Origin: Cytophagales bacterium
GTDB lineage: Bacteria > Bacteroidota > Bacteroidia > Cytophagales > CCMP332
Direction of reading: 5' to 3'
DNA length: 43,319 nucleotides
Assembly: GCA_028279065.1 (NCBI GenBank)
Contig: JANQSY010000063.1
Span: 1-43,319 of the forward strand
The position numbers and the translations under genes are program-made. The notes below the pieces were generated by a model that did no database searches, was not told the origin of the DNA, and was given only the letters and a program-made list of their open reading frames with translations. Below are positions 10,881 to 19,346 of the stretch, one piece after another (the first letter of the stretch is position 1; each line of letters starts with the position of its first letter).

Positions 10881-12062
10881 CTAGGATAGGTTGAATCCGA
10901 ATTTTTGGTATTCAGTCCAAAACCCTGGAAAGGATTTGTTGACCACTTCCGGGTTCTGAATTTCAATAGGTACTTCCGTGGCAAGCATTGAAAGACTCAT
11001 GGCAATCCGATGATCAAAATGAGAGTAAAAGGAAGGGTTTGGCTCTTCATAAACCTTCTTAAACTCCTCATCAAGAACTTTTAGACGGTCGGATTCCTTG
11101 AATTTTAGATGTTTTAGGCCTGAAAAAGTGGTTCCAAAGTTTTTAATTCTTGAAAAAGTGATCAATGGAAGTCCAAGATCCGGGTAATCCTTTAGTTTCA
11201 TTTTTGATGGAAACGAAGGTTGTCCAATCCTCTTGAATTCGATCCCTCCTCCGGATTCAAACGCTTTCATTCCAAAATAACCTGCCCAATCGAACAGAAT
11301 TTCATCCCCCTGAAAATTGTCCTTCCTGAGTCGTGGAAACTCAAGGGTTTGAATTTCCAGGAGAGCCGCAAGGCAAATGAAGAAGCTTGCCGCTGACCAA
11401 TCCCTGTTGATCTGTAACCTTTCCGGCCTTTTCAGATCCCCTCGGATTGAAATTTTGTTTTCACTGCGCTCAACCTTCATTCCAAATACCTGTAGAAGGC
11501 TGAGGGTCATATCCAGATATGGGTTTGAAACCGGCTTACCCACGTTCACTATATCTGCTCCACCTTTGATTAAGGGAGCCGCCAGGCAAAGGGCTGAAGC
11601 AAATTGGCTTGAGATGCTTTGACTTATTTCTACCGCCCCCTCGTTTTTGAGAGGATTTGTATTCAAGATCCTTAATGGAGGAAATCCCTCATTCTTTATG
11701 TAATTGATATCGGCACCGAGGTATTCCAGAGCATCCACCAGGGGAGCAATGGGACGTTCCATCATCCTTGGGCTGCAATTCAGCGTTTTCGGTTGCCCGG
11801 AGGCAGCATAGTAGGCAGTCAAAAACCGGTAGGTGGTACCTCCCTCTCCAAGATTGATCTCTTTTTCTTTGGAACGGAGCGCCTCAGCAAGGGTCTGGGT
11901 GTCGCTCGAATCGGAGTAGGTTATTGCCGAGGCATCAAGCCCTAATTGATTGAGCAAAAGAATTGCCCTGTTGGATTCGCTTTTTGATAAGGGAAGCTGA
12001 ATGCTGACTTTTTCAGGAACCTTGGTGCGTTCAAGACTGATCTTTATGGCAGATCCAGCCAT
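10881..12062 (-). CDS. aroA: 3-phosphoshikimate 1-carboxyvinyltransferase (EPSP synthase)
   Basis: AroA joins shikimate-3-phosphate and phosphoenolpyruvate in the sixth step of the shikimate (aromatic amino acid) pathway. At 393 residues it is shorter than the E. coli enzyme (427) and fits the compact, divergent Bacteroidota type. Visible landmarks are the N-terminal PLSKSESNRAI, where the Lys and Arg bind substrate, GEGGTTYRFLTAYYA, the central QSISSQFASALCLAAPL, NRDWSAASFF, the KFKESDRLKVL segment and DHRIAMSLSM near the C-terminus. It is the last gene of the minus-strand run cinA-E2-aroA, starting 12 bases after the E2 stop. Confidence 0.93.
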   Translation of the reverse strand: MAGSAIKISLERTKVPEKVSIQLPLSKSESNRAILLLNQLGLDASAITYSDSSDTQTLAEALRSKEKEINLGEGGTTYRFLTAYYAASGQPKTLNCSPRMMERPIAPLVDALEYLGADINYIKNEGFPPLRILNTNPLKNEGAVEISQSISSQFASALCLAAPLIKGGADIVNVGKPVSNPYLDMTLSLLQVFGMKVERSENKISIRGDLKRPERLQINRDWSAASFFICLAALLEIQTLEFPRLRKDNFQGDEILFDWAGYFGMKAFESGGGIEFKRIGQPSFPSKMKLKDYPDLGLPLITFSRIKNFGTTFSGLKHLKFKESDRLKVLDEEFKKVYEEPNPSFYSHFDHRIAMSLSMLATEVPIEIQNPEVVNKSFPGFWTEYQKFGFNLS

Positions 12063-12074
12063 AGAAACTTGGGT

Positions 12075-13412
12075 TTAAATACTGGTATTCGGGTCGAATT
12101 GCTCTAGGTAATCCGCAACCCTTCTCACGAACATTCCGCCCAGAGAACCATCAACCACCCTATGGTCATAGGAATGGGAGAGGAACATCTTGCTTCTGAT
12201 CCCGATCACATCTCCTTCTTCCGTTTCAATTACAGAAGGCTTCTTGTTGATGGACCCAAGGGCCATGATACCTACCTGTGGCTGCATAATGATCGGTGTT
12301 CCCATGACATTACCAAAGGATCCGACATTGGAAACGGTATAAGTCCCGCCGGAAAGGTCATCAGGGCTTAGGGCGTTTTTCCTTGCCTTATTTGCAAGTT
12401 CGTTTACAGCCAGTGCAAGACCTTTAAGATTTAATCTATCCGCATTCTTGATCACTGGAACTATCAGGTTTCCATCAGGAAGTGCAACAGCCATTCCCAT
12501 ATTGATATCCTTTTTCTGGATGATCTTATCCCCGTCTACGGAGATGTTGATCTTGGGATAGTCCTTGATGGCATTTACAACTGCCTGGATAAACAATGGT
12601 GTAAAGGTGAGTTTTTGGCCTTCTTTTCTTTCAAATTCCCCTTTGTGCTTGTTTCTCCAGTTCACTATCCTGGTGACATCAGCCTCAACAAATGAGGTTA
12701 CATGAGGAGATATTCTTTTCGACTCAACCATACGCTGAGCGATCATCTTCCTCATCCTGTCCATCTCTATGATCTCATCCTGACCAGAAACCGAGAATCC
12801 AAAGGATGGGAGAGCATCAACAGCTTGTTGCGCTGGGGCAGCAGCAGGGCGTGGAGCTCCAGCTCCGGTTTTCCTTGTTTCAATATAGGATTTGATGTCG
12901 TTCTTGGTTACTCTTCCTTCTCTTCCAGACCCGGAAAGGCTTTCAAGTTCATCCATGCTTATCCCTTCCTGCTTGGAAATATTTAAAACGAGGGGAGAAT
13001 AGAATCTTCCATTGGAACCTCTGCTTTTAAGGCTTCCACCTGTTACAGGGGCTTGTGCTGAAGCCTCTACTACAGGTTCTGGTGCTGGTGTAGCTGCCGG
13101 AGCCTTTTCGGATTTTAAGGTTGATTCTACTGCTGCCTCTGCTTCTGCTAGCTCGGCTTTTCCGTTTCCACCAGCTGTTTCAATGACCGCTATGGGATTC
13201 CCAACAGGGATGACATCACCCTCGTTGGCTAACTTTTTTATAAGGACTCCTTCATGAGTGGCAGGTACCTCTGTGTCAACCTTGTCTGTCGCAACTTCAA
13301 GAACCGATTCGTCCTGCTCAATTTTATCCCCTTCATTTTTTAGCCAGGTTAAAACCGTGGCTTCCATTATGCTCTCGCCCATTTTGGGCATTACCATTTC
13401 TACTTGTCCCAT
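12075..13412 (-). CDS. Dihydrolipoamide acyltransferase (E2) of a 2-oxo-acid dehydrogenase complex
   Basis: The 445-residue E2 core carries the swinging lipoyl arm and transfers acyl groups to CoA. In order it has an N-terminal lipoyl domain (about 3-78, lipoyl Lys44 in ATDKVDTEV), an Ala/Pro/Glu-rich linker, a peripheral-subunit-binding domain (about 135-175, SPLVLNISKQEG to GREGRVTKNDI), a second linker and a catalytic domain ending in SHSYDHRVVDG with the active His and Asp. ATG 13412 is preferred over an in-frame GTG at 13433. The branched-chain or pyruvate type is likelier than the 2-oxoglutarate type, but this is not certain. No E1 or E3 genes are present; it sits between cinA and aroA. 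Confidence 0.92.
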   Translation of the reverse strand: MGQVEMVMPKMGESIMEATVLTWLKNEGDKIEQDESVLEVATDKVDTEVPATHEGVLIKKLANEGDVIPVGNPIAVIETAGGNGKAELAEAEAAVESTLKSEKAPAATPAPEPVVEASAQAPVTGGSLKSRGSNGRFYSPLVLNISKQEGISMDELESLSGSGREGRVTKNDIKSYIETRKTGAGAPRPAAAPAQQAVDALPSFGFSVSGQDEIIEMDRMRKMIAQRMVESKRISPHVTSFVEADVTRIVNWRNKHKGEFERKEGQKLTFTPLFIQAVVNAIKDYPKINISVDGDKIIQKKDINMGMAVALPDGNLIVPVIKNADRLNLKGLALAVNELANKARKNALSPDDLSGGTYTVSNVGSFGNVMGTPIIMQPQVGIMALGSINKKPSVIETEEGDVIGIRSKMFLSHSYDHRVVDGSLGGMFVRRVADYLEQFDPNTSI

Positions 13413-13453
13413 GCTAATTGAAATTCCGGGCACAAAAATACCAATCTTTCAGC

Positions 13454-14698
13454 TCATTTGGATAACCAAAGCCGTAATTGATTAAGGGCAATTTTGGAGG
13501 CATATTGAATATTCAGGCCTCTTTCTTTGGTCAGATTAAGTAGTTTTGACCTCACCTCACTTCCATCGGACACCGCGATCCAAATCGTTCCAACCGGTTT
13601 TTCAGGAGTTCCCCCAGTTGGTCCGGCAATTCCGCTTGTGGCTATCCCGAATGAGGTCCCCAATGCATTACAAATCCCAAGTGCCATTTGTTCCACTACC
13701 TGTTCTGAAACAGCTCCAAATTCTTCCAGGGTTTCATTCGAAACTCCAAGTTGATCAAGCTTGATCTGATTGGAATAGGACACTATGGAACCAAGGAAAT
13801 AGTCTGAGCTACCTGGTTCGGACGTGATCAGATGGGCCAGGTACCCACCTGTGCAGCTTTCTGCTGTCGATAAGGTCAGTCCCTTTTTTCTAAGTAACTC
13901 CCCAACAGTCCTGCTGAGATTGGTATCGTCATAACCATAGATGTACTCGTTCACAAATGGTCTTAGCCGGTTTATCTGATCATTCACTTCGTTCTCCATA
14001 GAGCTTTGGTCCTTACCTTTTGCTGTCAACCGGAGTTTGACCTCCCCAGGACTTGGTAGGTAGGCCAAACTGATATCCTGAGGAAGGGAATCTTCCCAGG
14101 GCTTGATCTTTTCCATCAAAAAGGACTCTCCTATTCCTGCTGTTTTGACAGTTCTGAAGAAGATCTCAGAGGTCTCAAAATATTCCTTTACCATTGGCCA
14201 GCCTCTTTCATTCAGGATATTTTTCATTTCATAAGGTACTCCGGGGAGAGAAATAAGCATTTTCCCTTCCTTCTTGAAAAGCATGCCCGGGGCTGTTCCC
14301 CAATTGTTCAAAAGGGGTGTACATGATGATGGCACCAAAGCCTGGTGGACATTCACTTCAAGAAGCGGCCGGCCATATTTTTCGAATACTCTTTTAACCT
14401 GATCTAGAGAATCCTTGTCCTCCACCAGGTCATCACCAAAGAACTCGGCTACGGTGTTTTTGGTGATGTCATCCTTAGTAGGGCCTAGTCCGCCTGTCAT
14501 GATGGTGAGATCAAAGTTTTCCATACCCCTTTTTAGAGCTTCCAGAATGGCCGGTTTTTCATCTGATATGGTGATCTTCTCCTTGACATGGAATCCCATT
14601 TGTGTCAACTGCTCACTCAACCATTTCGAGTTGGTATCAAGGATCTGTCCTAAGAGGATCTCATCGCCTATCGTACAAACAAGAGCTTCCTTATTCAT
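13454..14698 (-). CDS. cinA: CinA-family protein: MoaB/MogA-like domain plus nicotinamide-nucleotide amidase domain
   Basis: The 414-residue protein has the full CinA layout. An N-terminal molybdopterin-binding-like (COG1058) domain covers about 1-170, with IGDEILLGQILDTN and TGGLGPTKDDITK. A middle linker domain follows, then a C-terminal CinA amidase domain from about 255, with the Ser/Lys-type signature STAESCTGGYLAH and SGIAGPTGGTPEKPVGT. The family recycles NMN (amidase) and hydrolyses ADP-ribose-type nucleotides, and was first linked to competence. It is the first gene of the cinA-E2-aroA run (41 bases to E2). Its start faces the thiol-dioxygenase fusion across 74 bases, so this gap should hold divergent promoters. 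Confidence 0.95.
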   Translation of the reverse strand: MNKEALVCTIGDEILLGQILDTNSKWLSEQLTQMGFHVKEKITISDEKPAILEALKRGMENFDLTIMTGGLGPTKDDITKNTVAEFFGDDLVEDKDSLDQVKRVFEKYGRPLLEVNVHQALVPSSCTPLLNNWGTAPGMLFKKEGKMLISLPGVPYEMKNILNERGWPMVKEYFETSEIFFRTVKTAGIGESFLMEKIKPWEDSLPQDISLAYLPSPGEVKLRLTAKGKDQSSMENEVNDQINRLRPFVNEYIYGYDDTNLSRTVGELLRKKGLTLSTAESCTGGYLAHLITSEPGSSDYFLGSIVSYSNQIKLDQLGVSNETLEEFGAVSEQVVEQMALGICNALGTSFGIATSGIAGPTGGTPEKPVGTIWIAVSDGSEVRSKLLNLTKERGLNIQYASKIALNQLRLWLSK

Positions 14699-14772
14699 TT
14701 AAATTTTGCTCTCCTATTGATCTGATCATTAATTTAGAAAGTAAGGATTAATTGAACGAATCATAAACAGCT

Positions 14773-16134
14773 TTGGAAAAACTAATCCAATCCTTTAAAG
14801 AACTAAACCGTGAAAACCTGGATTTTGATTCTCTGAGAAGTAGTATAGCGGATGTTGATCCTTTTGAATTGGATTTTGGCTCAGCAATGCCCCCTGAACC
14901 AGAACCAGGAAAATACAGTCGGAAAAAGGTTTTGGATGATCCTCTGGAGGTTACTATTGTTAGGTGGCCGGTTCATGGAGAGAGTGCCATTCATTACCAT
15001 GAAGGATTTTGGGGATACGTGGCTGTTGTTTCAGGGATCATTGAGAATGCCGTATATGAGTGGGAAGGGGATCAATTAAAAAAGACCTCTGGTGACCTGT
15101 ATTGCAAAGGGGCCCTGATTCCCGAACCCGATGGTGTTATACATAAAATAAGAAGCCTTGATGTTGGGCCGGCCCTTACCATCCATTTTTATTTCCCACC
15201 ACTGGATTCATTTGAAGGGATGAAGATATTTGATCTTGAAAACCAAAGGATCGGCACCCTGAATGAAAAAGCAAAAGCCGCATCATGGAAGGAGCCGGAG
15301 GAGTGCTTTTCTTCTGTTGAGGAAGATGCTTTTGGGGTGGAACCCGACCTGAATATAAGTCATCAGTTTTCCATGTTGCATTTGTACCCAAAGCCAGAAA
15401 GGCAGGAGATCAGGGATCTTACTAGCAAATATTTCAGTGATATAGCCAATAATTATGACCAATTCGATTCTGAACAAAAGGCGAGATCATCATATATTAA
15501 AAAGATCAATAAACTGGTTTCGGATTCCATAGAAGGCAATGCATCTGAGCTAAAAGTACTTTCTATCGGTTGTGGCACCGGTAGAAGAGATATAGAGATC
15601 AGGGATATGACCAATATTCCGTACTCCCTTCAGGGTGCAGAATTGAGCCAAAAAATGGCTGAAGAGGCAAAACGGAGAGGGATAGATGCAAGTGTCGGTC
15701 CATGGATGGAACTGGAATTTGAAGAGCGATCCATTGACTTTGCATATTTCCTTTTTGGGTTTGGACACCTTTCGGATCGTGAACTAAGAATTGATTTCCT
15801 AAAAAAGGTCAGATCGACACTTAAAAAGGATGGGACCTTCTTCATGGATGTTTTCAATCGGGAGGACCAGTATGAATGGGGACCAAGGGCAATTCGAAAT
15901 TTTGAGGTTAATAAACTTAAGGATCATGGATTCGAAAAGGGTGATGTTTTCTACTCGCGCAACGATGTGGAAGTACCCGTTTTCCTGCATTATTTTTCGA
16001 TCAATGAATTGCAGGTTCTTTTGAAAGAAGCCGGTTTTTCAAAAGTCTCCTTTGACTTTGTAGGCTACAGACATAATCCAGGAGAGCTGGTAGAACAGGA
16101 TGAGGGAGTGATCTTCGTTCGAGCTTCAGCTTAA
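14773..16134 (+). CDS. Cysteine-dioxygenase-like cupin fused to a class I SAM methyltransferase
   Basis: Residues about 45-150 match the type I cysteine dioxygenase fold: WPVHGESAIHYHEGFW gives iron ligands His74 and His76, His124 is the third ligand, TIHFYFPP carries the conserved Tyr140, and Arg50 fits the substrate-carboxylate Arg. Gly81 occupies the position of the animal crosslink Cys93, as in bacterial enzymes. Residues about 215-453 are a Rossmann methyltransferase, with motif I VLSIGCGTG at 262-270, an acidic Glu in LQGAELS, and DFAYFLFGFGHL. A thiol (cysteine or similar) is probably oxidised by the first half and something methylated by the second; both substrates are unknown. The start is TTG at 14773. 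It converges on meaB with a nine-base overlap. Confidence 0.78.
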   Translation: MEKLIQSFKELNRENLDFDSLRSSIADVDPFELDFGSAMPPEPEPGKYSRKKVLDDPLEVTIVRWPVHGESAIHYHEGFWGYVAVVSGIIENAVYEWEGDQLKKTSGDLYCKGALIPEPDGVIHKIRSLDVGPALTIHFYFPPLDSFEGMKIFDLENQRIGTLNEKAKAASWKEPEECFSSVEEDAFGVEPDLNISHQFSMLHLYPKPERQEIRDLTSKYFSDIANNYDQFDSEQKARSSYIKKINKLVSDSIEGNASELKVLSIGCGTGRRDIEIRDMTNIPYSLQGAELSQKMAEEAKRRGIDASVGPWMELEFEERSIDFAYFLFGFGHLSDRELRIDFLKKVRSTLKKDGTFFMDVFNREDQYEWGPRAIRNFEVNKLKDHGFEKGDVFYSRNDVEVPVFLHYFSINELQVLLKEAGFSKVSFDFVGYRHNPGELVEQDEGVIFVRASA

Positions 16135-17118
16135 GAAGTTGGCCTTAAAAGCCTCTACCAATTCGTCAGCGGCTGAAAAGGGGTCTTTTTCTCCATTCTC
16201 TATTTGTTCAAGGAGATTGTCTTTAAGTTCCAGAAGTTTGGAATTCGATCTAAAGATGATCTCCATTTGAGCTTTCCATTCCCAATCAAACCAAATGGCG
16301 TTTTGATGAAAACGGTTTCCTTCCAATTGACCTGACGATTTTAGTCTTTCAAAGAGATTATTTACTTCCTTTTCGGCAACCTCAATTCCGTTCCCTCCAA
16401 GAGAAGAAATGGCCAGAACCTTTGGTTGCTGATCGGAAAGGTTGCTATAAAGGATCGAAAGAGCATTCTCAAGGGATTTTTTCGCTCTCATTGCCTGTTC
16501 CTTGTTTTTTCCGTCTGATTTATTGACGAGTAACAATTGAGCCTTTTCCATGATCCCTTTTTTTATACCCTGTAGTTCGTCTCCTGCTCCGGATATCAGA
16601 ACCAAAACGAAAACATCAACCAGGTCCCCAACACTGATCTCCGATTGCCCCACACCCACGGTTTCGATAATTATATAATCGTACCCCGCCGCTTCCAGAA
16701 TGATGATCGCTTCCCTGGTATTCCTGGCGATCCCACCCAACATGTTGCCAGCGGGAGATGGACGGATAAAGGCATTTTGGTTCTTTGATAGCTTCTCCAT
16801 TCTGGTCTTATCGCCCAGGATACTTCCCTTGGATACAGGGCTGGATGGGTCTATGGAAAGCACAGCTACCTTCTTGCCTGACTCACAAAGCCTGAGACCA
16901 AAGGATTCAATAAAGGTGCTTTTTCCGGATCCAGGCACTCCTGTTATCCCCAATCGGATCGAGTTGCCAGACAGTGTAAGCAACTCTCTCAAAATAATCC
17001 TGGCCTCTTTGCGATCAGCTTCCAAAGTGCTCTCTATTAGTGAGAGTGCCCTACCGATCAAAACCCGATCATTATCCCGAACCCCCTTGATCAATTCCTG
17101 TAGCTTTCCTTTTAGCAT
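16126..17118 (-). CDS. meaB: MeaB/ArgK-type G-protein chaperone of methylmalonyl-CoA mutase
   Basis: MeaB is a GTPase that loads and protects adenosylcobalamin in methylmalonyl-CoA mutase. The 330-residue protein has Walker A GVPGSGKST (60-68), the switch stretch SIDPSSPVSKGSILGDKTRM, the Mg-binding ETVGVGQSE, and the guanine-specificity NKSDG. The signature IRPSPAGNMLGGIARNT also fits the MeaB/ArgK group. ATG 17118 is preferred over an in-frame TTG at 17139. No mutase gene lies in the window, but the propionyl-CoA carboxylase-type subunit at 8-9.6 kb belongs to the same propionate to succinyl-CoA pathway. The 3' end overlaps the convergent fusion gene. Confidence 0.94.
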   Translation of the reverse strand: MLKGKLQELIKGVRDNDRVLIGRALSLIESTLEADRKEARIILRELLTLSGNSIRLGITGVPGSGKSTFIESFGLRLCESGKKVAVLSIDPSSPVSKGSILGDKTRMEKLSKNQNAFIRPSPAGNMLGGIARNTREAIIILEAAGYDYIIIETVGVGQSEISVGDLVDVFVLVLISGAGDELQGIKKGIMEKAQLLLVNKSDGKNKEQAMRAKKSLENALSILYSNLSDQQPKVLAISSLGGNGIEVAEKEVNNLFERLKSSGQLEGNRFHQNAIWFDWEWKAQMEIIFRSNSKLLELKDNLLEQIENGEKDPFSAADELVEAFKANFLS

Positions 17119-17196
17119 TCCTTTGGCATATATGAGCAAATATTTGCGAAATTTAAAAACTCAGATCTACTCTTTGTAAAACCACGAAATGAAGCT

Positions 17197-18414
17197 ATGA
17201 AGAAGCTTTTTTGGGATTCTTTTTTGGGGACGGCCTTCATCTTTTTTTTGATAGGGGTTGTTTTCCGGTTTTCGGCATTTGGCATCTTCAATGTTTTTGA
17301 TCCGATAGGTGAAGCTTTCAGTGATATCGATCTTACTGACATCGTTTTTTCCCGTTTGAGGGAAATCCCTCCGGCTGATACCAATATTGTTCTCATCAAT
17401 ATCGGCAACCTTCCAAGGGCCGGGATCGCAGAGGAGATCAATATCATCTCGAAATATGACCCAAAGGTCATTGGGGTGGATGCACTTTTCAAAGACCTGA
17501 AAGATCCACTCGGGGATAGCCTCTTACGGGCGGCGTTCTTAAATGCCGGAAATATAATTCTCGCTTCTAAACTTGAAGGTTGTAGTGAGGCATCGGGAGG
17601 TTGTGATTCAATGGGAGGTATTCATCCCTATTTTGCCGAAGGAATGGACTTGGGTTATGCAAACCTGATCAGCACTGCAAGCAGTCAGGAAAAATTCAAG
17701 ACCAACCGGACCTTTGCTCCGAAGGTAAAACTACAAGGCAATACTGTAGAGGCCTTTTCTGTAAAATTGGCACGATATGCGCATTCCCTAAATGTGCAGT
17801 TACTGTTAAATCGAAAATATCCCTATGAAGTGGTGAACTTTCGTGGTTATGGAGGGATAGGTGGAAGGTTCTTTTCCCTGGATGTGATGGATGTTTTTAC
17901 AGAGAATTTTGACCCGGCCTTGATCAAGGATAAGATAGTTGTCTTCGGTTTTATGGGTCAGGATTTTAATGATAAGTCCTGGGAGGATAAGTATTTTACT
18001 CCCTTGAATGAAGATTATGCGGGAAGAACCAACCCTGATATGTTCGGGGTGACCATCCATGCGAATATTATCGCGATGATCATAAATAAGGATTTCATTG
18101 GGGTGATGGGTAATAATACGAGTATCTTTTGGGGAATAGTGTTATGTTTTCTGAACGTTATGCTGTTCAGCTTGATTTATTACAAGCTTCCTTTGTGGTA
18201 TGATGGCTTGACGAAATTGATCCAGTTGGTCGAAGTGATCCTCATTTTTTTCATCATAGTAATGGTATTTCACTACTTTTCGTACAAAATCAACATAACA
18301 TTGGGTATTGTGGCCATCCTTTTGGCCGGAGATTCGTTAGAAGTATATCAGGGGGTAGGTAAAAATGCCTATCGCTTAATTAAATTGAAAATTCAAAAGA
18401 AGTTTAAGCTATGA
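17197..18414 (+). CDS. CHASE2-domain membrane sensor without an output domain
   Basis: The 405-residue protein has an N-terminal transmembrane helix (about 7-29) and then a large extracytoplasmic CHASE2 domain. Its signatures include VLINIGNLPRAGIA, PKVIGVDALF, ANLIST, VVNFRGYGG, LIKDKIVVFGFMG, and the final GVTIHANIIAMII. Three C-terminal helices lie at about 306-327, 340-362 and 366-384, followed by a short basic tail. CHASE2 usually senses an external signal for cyclases, kinases or phosphatases, but no output domain follows here. The gene overlaps the next one by four bases (ATGA), so both proteins are probably made together and act at the inner membrane and periplasm. Confidence 0.85.
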   Translation: MKKLFWDSFLGTAFIFFLIGVVFRFSAFGIFNVFDPIGEAFSDIDLTDIVFSRLREIPPADTNIVLINIGNLPRAGIAEEINIISKYDPKVIGVDALFKDLKDPLGDSLLRAAFLNAGNIILASKLEGCSEASGGCDSMGGIHPYFAEGMDLGYANLISTASSQEKFKTNRTFAPKVKLQGNTVEAFSVKLARYAHSLNVQLLLNRKYPYEVVNFRGYGGIGGRFFSLDVMDVFTENFDPALIKDKIVVFGFMGQDFNDKSWEDKYFTPLNEDYAGRTNPDMFGVTIHANIIAMIINKDFIGVMGNNTSIFWGIVLCFLNVMLFSLIYYKLPLWYDGLTKLIQLVEVILIFFIIVMVFHYFSYKINITLGIVAILLAGDSLEVYQGVGKNAYRLIKLKIQKKFKL

Positions 18415-19343
18415 AAAAGCTAATTGTTAAAGTCCTGCCATTGGTATTGATTTCTGCCTTGGGCTATTCCCAGGGCTTTGAATTCAAGGTTTTGGCAAGC
18501 AAAGGAGAAAACAAGGTCCAATCCGGTGGTGAATGGAGTCCTATCAAGACCGGAGCAGCATTGCTTGGTGGTTCCAAGATCGAGGTGGGCGCCTCTTCGT
18601 ATCTGGGATTGATGCACAAGACAGGTAAGACCATGGAAATCAAAACACCGGGCACATATATGATAGACGATCTTTCCAAAAAAGTGCTTACAGGAGGCTC
18701 ATCCGTAGCATCCAAATATGGGGAGTACCTGATGGCCCATATGAGTGAATCGGGCTCCGATGATGTGAATCTTGAGAAGTTGAATAATATGAATGTCACT
18801 GGAGCGGTCTCTCGTGCCACCGATGATGAGACCATGGATATTCTGATTCCCGAAGGATCACAGTTGCTTACGACGGCTGATGCGTTCTTCCGTTGGATGC
18901 CAAATCCAAACAAAGAAGATGACAGCTATGAAGTTACAGTAGTGAATCTTTTGGAAGAAGAAGTTGCAAGGGTCTCGGTTTCCGATCCCTGGTTTGATCT
19001 TGAATCGATTGAAGGGGTGGATATCGAATCCCAAATGGGACTTATTGTATCGGTAAAATCCGCCACGGATGAAAGCTATTTTTCTTCAAAATATGCACTC
19101 AGTGCCTATATGGATCCGAACAGGGAGGAATTGATCAAGCAGCTAACTGAGTATAAATCGGATCTGCCTGTTGAAGAAGATGCAATGAGAAATTTCCTAC
19201 TTGCCATGTTCTATGAGCAGAACAAGATGAATTTTCACGCCTTAAGCTGCTACACTAAACTATTGGTTTCCGAACCTGAAAACGAGTTCTACGCAGCCTC
19301 ATATCTTGACTTTGTCAAAAGAGCTGGTCTGGAGCAAGAGTAA
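18411..19343 (+). CDS. Exported FecR-like protein partnered with CHASE2
   Basis: The 310-residue protein begins with a signal peptide (cleavage probably after GYSQG, about residue 21). Residues about 22-110 resemble a FecR domain: KGENKVQSGGEWSPIKTGAALLGG, a glycine-rich SYLGLMHKTGK and a KTPGTYMIDDL strand. The middle (about 145-235) looks like a beta-sandwich domain (FFRWMPNP, YEVTVVNLLEEEV), and the C-terminus (about 245-305) is helical and TPR-like. FecR domains relay or receive surface signals. Pairing with a CHASE2 protein by a four-base overlap suggests a two-part envelope sensor. There is no sigma factor or TonB receptor next to it, unlike classical iron-uptake FecR loci. Confidence 0.75.
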   Translation: MKKLIVKVLPLVLISALGYSQGFEFKVLASKGENKVQSGGEWSPIKTGAALLGGSKIEVGASSYLGLMHKTGKTMEIKTPGTYMIDDLSKKVLTGGSSVASKYGEYLMAHMSESGSDDVNLEKLNNMNVTGAVSRATDDETMDILIPEGSQLLTTADAFFRWMPNPNKEDDSYEVTVVNLLEEEVARVSVSDPWFDLESIEGVDIESQMGLIVSVKSATDESYFSSKYALSAYMDPNREELIKQLTEYKSDLPVEEDAMRNFLLAMFYEQNKMNFHALSCYTKLLVSEPENEFYAASYLDFVKRAGLEQE

Positions 19344-19346
19344 AAA

